Made by a program: the position numbers and the translations under genes. From Sanderia malayensis (Eukaryota; Cnidaria; Scyphozoa; Semaeostomeae; Pelagiidae), in the NCBI GenBank assembly GCA_013076295.1, contig RQOL01000616.1, positions 5,856,392-5,920,391 of the forward strand: 64,000 nucleotides of DNA, in the 5' to 3' direction. This document shows positions 24,501 through 36,800 of the stretch, piece by piece; within the stretch, counting starts at the first letter, position 1, and every line of letters begins with the position of its first letter. The notes under the pieces are model-generated. The model saw nothing but the letters and a program-made list of their open reading frames with translations. It had not been told where the DNA came from and did not search any database.

Positions 24501-27500
24501 TTGATAGACTGCATTTCACATTTTTACATTTCTGTATCCCAAGGACGTTTGGGCACCATTGCAAGTAAGAAAACAAAGTCAGTGGTAAAAGAAAGAGTAA
24601 CTTACGTCATCAAGTGGTAAGTCCTCGAGATCTTCGAGACAGCCAGATAGTGCACCGAGTAGGTAGGGGGTAGGAAGACAACACATGTCTAACAACTGGT
24701 GTGGCAACACAGGGATGTATGTATGCTGAAAAAATAGCAACAGCAGCGATAGACATATATAGCAACGTATGACTCGACCAATATCAAATAGGCTTACACG
24801 AAGAAAGATTGCACGAAGAAGGGTTACACGATACACGTTAAATAATGCATCGTGCTTAGAAGATGACTGACCTGCCACTGGAATGGATACAGCAAAGACA
24901 CAAAGGCATGACAGCATGCGGACAATAGGCTAGGAGAAAAGGAGATTTTAGGATACATGTAAACAAATTAGGATGTGCTCAGCTAATGATGCGAGTCACT
25001 GATTGAAGCGAATGAGTATAGAGGAAGGCAGATTTAAAATAAAGAAAAATTGCTAGACAAACCTCAATTGTGATGAAACCAGTAGTATTCTTCTTTCAAG
25101 TAACAAAGCGCTGAGAGCATGCAAAATCTAAAATCATTAAACCAAAGAATTACTTTAAGATATACAATTGGTACAAAAGTCCTTGGCACACTTGAAAAGT
25201 TCGATTAAAATGACATCTTCCTGTAAGTCTTCATTCCCTGTGGCCACCATTCCACCCACCCACTATTCCCAAAACAATGCTGTCTTCTCCACCAGTCTTT
25301 TCTGATCGTCGCGCAAAAAGACGTTTCACAATATTGGATCAACGATCTCTAGAAACAACATTGTGTGGGGGGAGGGAGAGGAGGGATGCGTGGAAAACTC
25401 GCAAAATCCCAAGTGTCCCAGAACTTTTGTCCCTTATTGTAGGTGTGCAAAACGCATGCTTCAAGCAGTCAGATACAACCAACGAGTCATCGAATTGGCA
25501 ACGGTTGTTCGTAAAGCATGCACGAAGCAAGTCAAAACAAAGAAATATAACAAAATATAATCAGAACGTTGAGAAACTAGAGCCAGCGGACTAATCTGGA
25601 GTTAACAATAAAAATCATAATATTATAATTATAGCGATGATGATCAAACTGCCTACCATTTGCACTGAAAGGCAATCAAACAATTGCTTGAAGTCGACCT
25701 AAAAAGCGAGTAAAATCATCATTACAAATTCATCATGTTAAGCCTGGAAAAATATGCAGGTAACTACAAGGAAAAAAATAGATTTCCGTGCATGCAAATA
25801 GCATATTACGCAAACAAAGCACGCTAAAAACTTACGTGTTCGTGTATAGCAGAATCTCCTGCACGATACAGAGTAACGGATTTGAACCCATGACGACCTC
25901 CCTGCAAAAAAATCGAGCAACATCATTTAAATAGGCATACTCGAAATAAGATTTAGTCTAAAACAAGTCGAATACTCAAGAAAGGTGTGTGTTTCATCGA
26001 GATTTAACGGTGTTAAGTTACCAAGGACAAAACACGGAACATATATAAAGCACATTGGAACAGTCTGAAAAGACTTCTGCTCAACGGTGGTAGATTTAAC
26101 GGGGTCAAACTACAACGTGGTTCCATACGTTAACCACACATTTTGCTGACGGGATAATAGTTCTCCAGTGCAATAACGAAGACGTGTACACACACAAGAG
26201 ACTACTTACCGAAAAGAACTTAATGTCCAAACTATGACCCTATGGAGAAACAGAAATTTCAGTACGTTTATGTTGAGCTTGCATTCAGTGCAATGAAGTA
26301 ACACAATTTTACTAAACATGCAATGATATGGTGCGTCTTCTATATGATACGGTATTATACATATATACGGCATAGAAGATAATATACAGGCTAGAGATGT
26401 GATAAAATGACTTACTGGGCGTGGCATTGAATGTGATAGAACCTGTTTCAAAACAAAGAAAATACTCAATTAATCAAGTAATAACTAAATATATATATAT
26501 ATATAAATCACTTATAATTTAATCTCTTAATTACATAAACACTTACAGCTTTCAGGAACGAAAAGACGGACGTGGATGAGTATTCACATTGCTTTTCAAC
26601 TTCATTTAATATCTACAAAAAATAACAAAAGAGAGTGACAAACCTTGTTGCCTGCTACATGCGGAGTGTGAACACAAGACCTTCGGAATATAATTGCTAA
26701 TTATAACAATACTCGAAATAATTATCATAATTGTAATGCAGTAGCTACTGCTGTTTGGTCGCTCACTATAAGGTCAGAATAAGCACACTCAACTAGAGTT
26801 GTAATAATTGTAATAATTATAATAATTAAGATTGCTACAAGCATACCTGCGAATAAAGCCCAAATAACCCATGTGGGCTGACGATACAGTAAACTTCGGG
26901 AAGTGGTGACGCGTGCGCCGTGGTTGTCTTACTATCGCTGATCTGTGTGAAACAAATTTAACCAGTAACAGGACAGACCCATTAAGCAAAACTACGCATT
27001 TTTCGCAATGGAAGCACCGTGCAATGTGCAAACAATTGCCTGCTATAGGGCAAACAATCAAACAGCCGGGTTTCTACAACAACATACCTGAATTTGCCTG
27101 CAGTATCCGAAATGACGTTGTCCAACCATGTCAGTTAAAACAAACGAGAAAGTTTCACTGCAATAGACAGCAAAACAAAGTTCAACTTGCGCCTAGACGC
27201 ATACCGTAAGTCCTCGGTTAAGCCCCGGGGGCTTATTTCGCAAAAAATATTTTAAGGTGGGGGCTTATTTGAAGGGGGGCTTACTCGAGGATTTACGGTA
27301 TTCATATTCCGCAAACATTCATAACTTAAGCACACTTAAATGACATAAGTAGCAGTTGATATTAGTTTGAACAAGCAAGCAAGCTGTGTGCTTTCAGAGA
27401 GCAATTACATGAAAGCATCTTACCTGTGCAACAAACTGTGTGCTTTCTAAGCTAAGTGAGAGCAAATACAAAAAATTACCTTACCTTCTCTTGTAGCCAG

Positions 27501-30126
27501 CGTGGAGTTCTCTGTAGTCTTGTTCACTCATTCCATGTCTCAGGTCAGGAAAACAAAACTGCGGAATGCTTGCTATTCGAGGATCGACTTCTTTCTCTGA
27601 AGTTTGCTAACAGCAAAGAAACAGTCATTCACATTAACTTAAATCTTAAAAAGTAAAGAAAAACACCTTGAAAGGCGTTAAAGCGGATGGCTTGTCATCG
27701 CACATCTTTATTACGAGACGGCACAAAGGTAATCAGAAACAATCAGTAGTAAGTATGCTTGTAAATGCTTGAACTGACACAGGATAGAAAGAGCTGGCGT
27801 GGCATTGTGAGACGCGTCCTGCAGTATTAACTGCGTGTAACGTCTTAGTAGTAGTATGCTTGTAAATGCTTCTTACCTTTGGAGGAAATCGGTATGAAAT
27901 GAACGGTTCAAGACCAATACTTCCTGCAGATATGAGCAAAAGAAAAATGGCAAAAATTTCGAGTAATTAAAGTAAGATTTATAACACTCAAGAACAAGAA
28001 ATAAGCAAAAAATAAGTGTTAATTTACCCTGCTTGAGTTTCACAACCAATACGTGGTCAAAGAGAACAGCATCTTCAACTTCTTGTTCTTCTCCAGTCAT
28101 TTTGTCAATATTTGGCTTCTATTTATCAAAAGAGAAATTGATGGAAAAATTAAATATCACATAAATTAATCAAGAAATTGAAATCACGAATTCAGTGAAT
28201 TTATCACTGACCATTTCAGGTTGAGAAAGTTCTTCTTTGGCAGCTTCTGTTTTCTTCCTTTGCTTCTCAAGGTAATGAAAGAGTTCTCCCTTTAAAGGAA
28301 GAGACAAAAATTCACCAAAGTTATAAGTAATTGTACTTTATATTATGAATGGTCGTAAAATGAAACATTTAAAGGTCCTTTGTCAAGGCATTGAAATGAA
28401 ACATCACCTTGGGAGGAGAAGAGTCACAAGCTTGTTGGTCAGGCACAGTGAGACTTCTACATTTCCACTTGTCATTAAGCCTACTATGTACTGCTGCAAG
28501 TGTCTCTTCGGCTGTTGCAGTGGGAAATGGACAGCTTATACGATCAGCATTAGTTTTAATCCTTCTTCCAACAGGTGGAACAACTTTCAAAGCAGCTCTA
28601 TTGATCTTCAAAGCATTTCTTTTAGTCCTTTCTTCTTCCTTCACCTTGTTCAGATTGCTTGGCATTTTCACTTGGCTGTCTACGTCATAGCCATGTGAAA
28701 TCCTATCTTTTTTATCAATCAGATGTTGAAAATTTGAAACTTTATTTGATAAAGTAGAACTTTCATGTTGTTGTGGAGCTGTTTCAAATGATTTTAGGGG
28801 ACTTTGAGGTATCTTTGGCAATCTGCGCCTTCTTCTTTCTAAACAAGGTCCTTGAATGAATCCTGCAGGGTTCACATTTCCATCAATTGCACCGATTGTC
28901 TCAAAAGGCTCACTCTGACTATCAACCTTCTTTTTCTGCAAATTAACAGGTGGGGGTGGTCTTCTTGGCTTGACGATTTGCTGTTTCTCTTGAGAAAAGC
29001 ATGAGTTTGGCATACCAAAATGGTTTTCTTTTACATTTTCCAGTCCAGCATCCCTTTGTCCTAAAGTACTTGATAGCTTCGGAGAGCATTCCAGCACTGC
29101 ATCACAACTTTCAAAACTATTTAAAGTATCTGCATTCTGGTTTTCTAACTTTTCTTTCTTTTCGTGTGAATTGAAATCAAATTCTTCCTCTCCTTCTTCA
29201 TCTATTACAACATTGCTAGATTCAGGACCATTTTCTGATTCTATGACACCTGCGTAAACTTGCAACGAAGATGAATGATCATGTTTTAATTCTTCAATCA
29301 AATGGTTATTATCATCACAAGCCTCTTCAACTTGCTCTAAGTTTTTGTCAAATGGCATCCCTTCTTTCATTAGCTGTTTTCTTTTTTCAGTAGAGTCTTT
29401 ATCATCATCACCATGCTCTTGTTGTGTCACATCAGAAGTACTAACCATTCTATAGTCAGCTGTGGTCTGAGCAACAATTTTATCTTGGAATTTGATATTC
29501 TCAGTTAACATCTCATGGCAAGCAGGACTTTTTGCAACTTCTGGATCGTTGTCCAAATCATTTAATGAGACAACCAGGTGTTCTTTCTGTGATGTCACTT
29601 CCTTGTTATCTTTGAGGCTTTCAAAATCTGTTTTAGGCTTTTCCAAAACCTCTTTGCCAGGATTGGCATTCACAATCAATGTTGGAGCCTTTATAAATTT
29701 TGGTTTGGTATTTGATGCCTCATCTTTTATCAGGAAAGGCTTTGGATATAACAATGGCTTTTTAGTCAAATCATAACCTTTACTTTGCTGCACTTCTTCA
29801 ACTTTTTTAAGTCCTTTAGTGTCGAGTTCTTTATCTCTGTTATTATCACACAGTGGCATTTGCTTTTCTTCATTTTGGGACATTTCGAAGGTTGAAGATG
29901 AAAATAACTTTTCAGTTTTTTCAATCTCGATTGTCGCATCCTTCAATCGTTCTGTGTTAACACTTGGTTTTTGATTAACAACAAATGAATCAACATGATT
30001 ACAATTGGTATCTTTGCTGTGCTCATCACAAATATAATCTTCATTTTCATCTGCTGCGCTTACACTTGAAGCTTTAGAAGCTATGCTAGCGTCATACGTT
30101 TCCATTCCATGCACGTAATATATCAT
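21577..30126 (-). CDS. DENND2-like DENN-domain Rab guanine-nucleotide exchange factor, complete
   Basis: Twenty-five exons sum to 1,052 residues plus TAG, close to vertebrate DENND2 length: 30126-28408, 28289-28212, 28118-28028, 27923-27877, 27705-27667, 27594-27485, 27157-27088, 26942-26847, 26612-26547, 26442-26416, 26239-26210, 25901-25836, 25698-25657, 25127-25063, 24929-24872, 24725-24606, 23982-23941, 23815-23753, 23456-23411, 23040-22988, 22861-22817, 22354-22276, 22161-22122, 21906-21884, 21620-21577. Residues 1-573 are a disordered, partly Pro-rich region (RRPPPPV), typical of DENND2. The tripartite DENN module follows: uDENN with IPQFCFPD and ETFSFVLTD; central DENN with HEHVDFKQLF, LLLERRILLVSS and HTYIPVLPHQLLD; dDENN ending with FVKTQAFQFFIRQY. 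The family activates Rabs at membranes by GDP-GTP exchange. The exon-6 acceptor has two adjacent AG options; only the inner one keeps frame. Exons 1-13 are duplicated at 48.7-53.2 kb. Confidence 0.92.
27202..27300. mobile_element. 99-bp MITE-like element in a DENND2 intron
   Basis: Ends TACCGTAAGTCCTCGGTTAA and, reverse-complemented from the right, TACCGTAAATCCTCGAGTAA form inverted termini. The interior is GGGGGCTTATTT-rich. The duplicate block has a remnant at 50257-50357 without intact ends. It appears related in style to the GCGCTTATT elements. Confidence 0.55.
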
Positions 30127-30898
30127 CCATCATATTTTTGCATTTTGCTTCTGCTATAAGAGACTTAGCATTCCACCAGATTTTTAATCAGGATTCGCTT
30201 AAGGCCTAACAACGCAAAATATTTTGGTATAATTTATCTGAAGTGTGAGATAAGTGGAAAGTAAAATATCTGACTCCAGAACAGCAAGTAAATTAATTAA
30301 TCAATCATGATATGCGAATAAAAACTCTTGAACATATTAAAACTAGGCTGTCTTCTTCCTCGTCTGCCATTAAAAGATTTACCACAAATTGTCTCCCCCC
30401 GAATTGGTTTACTACTACTTCATGTATCGAATGTGGAAGTTGTCTGTTGGGTGGTGGTCACAATGGTCGGTCATTATCTGTCAAGTCAAAAACAATCTTC
30501 CGACAGACAACAAGAGTATTCTTCCAGTGGGAATTCTCTACAAGAATGAATAATTTGCCAATCAGAGACACTTCGGTCGTTTTCTCTGTTATTTTTTATT
30601 GAATTCTCTTAATTTAAACAATACGAACGAATAACTGTAAACGACAACAACAGCACTTCAGCAAGAATAAAACTTGGTTGTATAAAAAAGCATATATATG
30701 TTTCAAAAGAAAAAGATATGGTAATTGAGTTACAATAATAAAAAAGCTTTATAATAAGTTGGTTAGTCTTTGTGTGTCTCTTTAAAGTCGTTCTGCTAAA
30801 AAACTCAACTTATTTGAGCACCCTCACTACCTCAAGCTTCGGATATAAGTAAAATCAAATAGATAAATGCAAGAAAATTTATCGACAATTGAAATTCT
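30127..30898. other. Intergenic region between PARP14-like and DENND2-like genes (first block)
   Basis: Holds the 3' flank of the PARP14-like gene and the upstream region of the DENND2-like gene, both transcribed leftward. A minus-strand AATAAA lies at 30595-30600, with a counterpart in the second block at 53629-53634. ORFs on the plus strand are short and have no family features. Strongly conserved between the blocks. Confidence 0.5.
30595..30600 (-). terminator. Candidate polyadenylation signal of the first PARP14-like gene
   Basis: AATAAA on the minus strand about 300 bases after the stop codon. It recurs in the second block at 53629-53634. Confidence 0.35.
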
Positions 30899-33800
30899 TC
30901 AGTTAAAAATAAGCTCGTATTCAGGATAACATTGATTATCAGTAAAAGTAACATACATACCTGGACTAGTTACATTATCTGTCACACTATCAAAGCCTGT
31001 GGGTGCTACTTTCATACCCCTTACTCCTTGAGCAAACGGCCCAACAAGCACTTTAGCCAACAGCATGTGTCTGTACCCTTGATGGTCTACAGCTGATGAA
31101 TATCTTATTGAATATGAGGAGGCCGTTGCAAAGTAAACTCCTTCACCATACACAGTTGCTAAAATAGACAATAAACAAAAAATTACAGTCCGAAGAACAT
31201 AAAATTGCGTGGTATTCGTTGTATAAGGAAAAAATCCATTTCACATGGAGTAAATTGTGATATAAGGTAGCTGCAAAGGTCAGAAGCTTAGTTCCTTAAA
31301 TTTAAAAGGAACTCTAAAGGAACTTTAAAAGGTCTCTTTAAAAATAAAATTCTAAATGAGTGATGATCAAAATTTTATCCTACCATTACGACCAGCAAAG
31401 CTTCGGTTGAAACCAAAATGGATTATTTGATCGCATGTAGATGGCTGCGTTCCATGAAACAATCTTTTCTCGTTACTTGCACTAGCACCACCGGTTTTTT
31501 CCATGTTGATTTTCTTAGCTTGGTATGCTTGATACAAACCTGGGTTTTGAATCCTTCGTATATTATAGTAATTACTAATTTGGCCTTGAGCAGATGTCTG
31601 AAATTTTTGCATCACGTCTTGAAACTCCTTGGAATTTCTTGGAAGGTCGACCACATGGTAACTCTGCTCCAAGCCAGATGCATTTCTTGGCATTGGGTCC
31701 CAGTGTGAGGGCAACTTGAAGGAAGTGTCAGTTGTATCAACTTGAAAACAAGAAATATAAGCAATATTTAAACGCTGATAACAGCAAAAGTGGCAAAATA
31801 ACTCTCATAACATATCAAATACAATAATTTCAGAAAAGGATAATAAATCGCAGACCAATGGCAAAATAAAGAAAATCGATTTTTGTTCAACATTTGTTTC
31901 AGACAGCCTTCTGAAAACAAATACGAACAACAATGTTTACCTCTGTTCAACTCTTTTCTTTCTATTGTTGAGTCATCCCCGGTTTCCAAATTAATTATAT
32001 TCATTTTTTCAAGATGAAATTCAAATTTGCATTTCTTGTCTTCATCGCTCACCATTTCCCTTTCGAATACGCTATCTTGCTCTTTGTAATGTTGCTCAAT
32101 GTCAAAATTCAATTCTGCATCGTAAGAGACCCTTGTTCCGTCTTTTTGAACCTCGAACCATTGGATGTAATCACGAAGATTCTCGTACTTTTCTCTCTCG
32201 GCATTTCGCTGTATCTTCCCATAGCTGAAAGAGTGGCAGTGTTTAAGCACTTCCATTGTGTCTTCATGGTAACCTGTCAATGTTATTTTCCCGGTATTTT
32301 TCTCCACTTCTAACATTACATCTCTTTTTTGAGCCTCTCGCTTTATTGCAATCAGGTTATCGTTGGATATTTTCTTGAACACATCAATCGTTGTTTCTGT
32401 TGGCCTAATGTGTTCCTCGACAATTTGCTGCAACCTCTTGCGTGCCTTTCTGATGCCACTTTGATCAGCTGAGTAAATCATAAACTCAACAGGTGTGAAC
32501 CTAAATCTTCCGTCCGCTGATGCCCCAGCAGTAGCAGACATCTTTCGTCGTGAGGATTGGCTTCCCGTTCCGATCTGCATACAAAACGATTTCCACTTAT
32601 CTTTCACCCACTGTAGTAGTCCTGGCTTATCATCATTGATGTATTGCTCGGGATCTTCATAAATTCGATTAAATTCTTCGATGAAATCTGACAGCATTTT
32701 CTCTTCGTAAACAATCACCCTCACCTGGCGAATATTTTTCAACGACCCACTGTAGCACATCTCAGCAAAGGTGCTCAGTATCAACCGAGCAGATTCTCTC
32801 GCTGTCATGTTAAACACTCCAGTACCTATAGCTGGTATGGACACGGAACGCAGTTTCTTATCGTCGCATGTTCGCAGCATGTCTTTTACTGCTGTTTTAA
32901 GATCTTCATAACTTGTCAATAATGGGAAACAAACATGAGCAATGTATTTGGCTGGTAAATTGATTGTGTGCAATAAGCACGTTGTGCCTGGTGTCTGATA
33001 ACCACGATTTTTCTTCGCACGATTGACAAATTTCGAGCCTTCTTTTTTCTGGATAACATTGCCCACTGCTCCTTTGAAATCAAAATTCTCATTTCCAATG
33101 ACAACAATTGCGTCAGAGGTCTCACTGGTAATGTCCCCTTGGTCCACTCCAAGGACAACATCTCCAAGTTCCAGGCAAATAATCTCTTCAGCGTCAGGCA
33201 GATCAGTTGATAAAGAAGTCGCGGATCTCCACTCCTTCTTTGCTTCCTTCTCCGTTGGGACTGCAGTAGCAGATGCAGTATTTATTGATTGAAAAGCTTT
33301 CTTAAAGGCATCTATAGTTGCATGATCTGAGTGAAAGGCAACCAATTTGACTTTGCTTAGGCTGCTGGTAGCACTCGCTGCCGCACCTGTGGCTGATGCA
33401 CTTTGCTGACGACCAAATGCATCAATGCATTCCATTAGAATTGTAGCAACTGTGTCTCGTGGAAATCCCAATATACCAGTGCCAAGGGCAGGAATGGCAA
33501 TGCTCTTGGCACCCCGTGATGTTTCTGCATCTGCCAGAAGTTTCATTATCAAAGCTTTCAGATTCTAAAAAAAACGTAAACAATGCATTCACGAACAAAG
33601 CAAGAGGCCTGGCCAAAAATATTCGAAGTCCCTGGAGATAATTACCTGTTCGGCCTGGCCTCCAGGTACGCCATCATATTTTTCACATACAGCATGCAAA
33701 ACAAACTTGCATTTCAGGCTGTAGGCAAAAGTAGGAGCAAAGCTCCAAGCACCAAGACGACCGTTCTGCTGGACAAACCTGTCGCATTCATCTTGCAATT

Positions 33801-36800
33801 TCTTTCCGGCTGCATTGCTTATTGCCTGTGCGCATGGGTTCTTAGACAAATTAAGATCACCTCCTGCAGTGTTGACTATCACATCGACCTATAATTATAG
33901 AGAATTCGGCAATTACATCATATATCTTCGTCCGTGTTTACACTACAGTGAGAAGTCCATTAATGGAAACTTTACAGAAAGCACCCCTCGGCGGCCGTTT
34001 GAAGTAAAGCCTCAATAAAAGAAATCAATTTTACCAGATGTCTATTGCAGGAGTCCCTAAACTCGAAAGTTAGTAAAACATAGAAATTAGTCCACTGTGT
34101 AGCAATCCAGGGACCAAGGAGTTTGCTACAGCCAATTTGTTACACACTTGGGTTTCACTGCAAATTAATAATTGAAACAAAACAGGATAAGCTTAGCCTT
34201 ACTTGTTGCTTTGCAAGATCACCAATAACAACTTCGACAGATATCCCATGGGCAGTGGTAATTGGTGCAATATTCTGATCTCCGTGATTGGTCTGGCCTT
34301 GATTGTGTGATACCTTACTACCAGATTTAATGGACTTTGTCCTTTGAGACCACATGCTCCTCGCGTGGTCGTTTGATACTCTTGGTGTAACTTTGCGCTT
34401 CGGAACTGGTTGCTCAACGAAATCGCTAGAACCCCTAAACCTTTCATTGAATTCTTTGGAAAACGCCTTGACCGTATCATCGTCATTATTAATAAAAATA
34501 ATGTTAGTGACTGTGCTCCTTGGGTTGACATTGTGATACCTCAGAGCAGAGTCGACCAAGGTCTTCGCACATAGATCCTTCGGGAAACCAAATATCCCGC
34601 TACTTATAGCTGGAACAGCCACAGTTGCCAGTTCTTGTTCGTCGCATATGACAAGTATTTCTTTCATGGCTGCAAAAAGCTTCTCCTCGCAATCATTTTT
34701 CATACGACCCAACTCCCTTTCCCCGATGCGTCGATTATCAGATGGCCATCGTGGGCCAACTGCATGGATCATTCTTTTGCATCGCAATCTACCCGCAGTT
34801 GTAGCTACTGCCTGTCCTTCTTCTACCATTCCATGACGTTCCACATATGCACTGCATTCATCTTGTATGTTCTGTCCTCCAGCGCGTAGAATAGCCCCGG
34901 CCACTCCCCCACCAAGCCACAATCCGGTGTTAGCTGGATTGACGATAGCATCGACAGTTTGGCATGTAATGTCTCCTTGGTGGACGCCAATTGTGAGACC
35001 ATTCTGCGTGCGATAAGAACAGACAAGTCTTGCCGCTCCGTGTTTGCTACCATCTGAATCAGGCTCGATAACAACGAACTCATCGTCCACGAAATCATGC
35101 AAACTGACGTCTTCAGACTTTTCAATGATTACAACGTTTTCCTGACTTTCAATATTACGCATACTGTGCCCCACAGAACTGCTTTTAAATAGCTTTGTCA
35201 CACCTGGCCGTTCAAGGATCAAGTCCTCTTTGAAGATTCTCGAAGACAATTCTTCCAATTTTACAAACGCCTTTTCTACTGAACTGCCAAGACCAGAAAT
35301 AACTATGCCTGATGAATTTGGGATTTGCGTGATTTTCAGCTCAGAAAGGGGCTCAGAAAAAATTCTGAGCCCCTTTCATTACCAAACAAATTCTTCTCTT
35401 CAGCATTCTTTACATTTATTGTCACATCACCATAAATCTTCTTGAACATTTCTATACCCTTGAGGAGAGTTTCTTCATCAAAAGACAGAAATCGAATCTC
35501 ATTGCTGGTACAGTTGGCTTTGAACAGCAGATGAATTTTCATGGAAGCTAACTTTTTGATTGCAGAATCTCTTCTTCCTTCTTCAGAAAGATTCTTGCAC
35601 AAGCCGTTACTGTGCTCAGATGTGCGGTCCACTGCACACATTGTTTTACGCATTATTCCGTGCTCAACGTTTTGGAATTGTGTTTCTGGTCCTCTTATAA
35701 TTAATTCATTATCCTTTCTGTCAATTTTCACACTGAAGTCACGTTCGAGCTCTCTAAGGTAACCAGTGACATCCAAGAGCTCAGCACGTCCGCTTGGCAA
35801 TGGAAAATTCCGCTCAATGACTGCTGCCTTCCTATTTCTTTCATCGGCTAATGCTTTTATCAAATTCTTGGCATCTGATTGAATCTTCTTCACTGATGCA
35901 ATCTCTCCAGTTATCCATATTCCCTTATCTTCCCAATCGATGCTACAGCCGACTTTTTGCTGCTTCACAAGATCACAAACTTGTGCATTTTCTTCTTCTA
36001 TTTTGTCACCAAATTCGACAAAGCAAGATGTATACGCGTCGTAGTATTGCCGAAACAACTCTTTTGAATTTGACAGCTTTCTATTGGGTGTGAAGCAAGC
36101 GTGACATTTCAGCTTTTCCTCGCCATTCTCTTGATATTTTTCATTCTTTTTGTAGACTTCTGAGTCAAGTTTATGACAGATGTCTGCTTTTCGTTCCTTC
36201 AGAATAAAGTCAAGCACGCGAGAATCAACTTCAATTTTTACTTCGTCTAGAGCCTTGTTCATTATTGTCCATGTGTATTCTGTAACAAAGATGATAATAA
36301 TACAAAAATGCATTTTATTCAATATGAAGCGAATAAATGAACAAATTCAATATGCACTACTAATGCAACTCGTAGTCATTGTAAGTGTCAACTATTTCAG
36401 ATATCAAGATACAGGTTGTGCTTATAGTAACTTAGCATGCATTATTATTGGTTGAGACAACAAACAAAGCAATAAATATCAAGCACATTTTCATCAAATA
36501 TATTATGTTTATAATAACCTGTTTCGAAGCTCGGATTAAATTCATCTATCCTCCACTCAGCGTTATCCAGTGTTATGGATTCCTTTAATAATTTATCGAT
36601 TGCTAAAATGAATTTAAAAAATCAATAAAATTACGATTACGATATAAGAATCTGAGAATAATGAGACATAATGAATAAACAACATTAAGCACCTTGTGCA
36701 TGCGAGAACTCAACAACAGCAAAACCAACTCCTTCTTCAAATTTCGTTTCTTCAATTGAATCGAAGCCAGCCAGTTTCTCTAAAGTCAACTGGATTCCAT

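Noticed and set aside
32014..32313. Plus-strand hydrophobic ORFs within the PARP14-like genes (also 55051-55350)
   Set aside because: They are antisense to the WWE-encoding exon, and their apparent membrane helices come from complementing charged codons.
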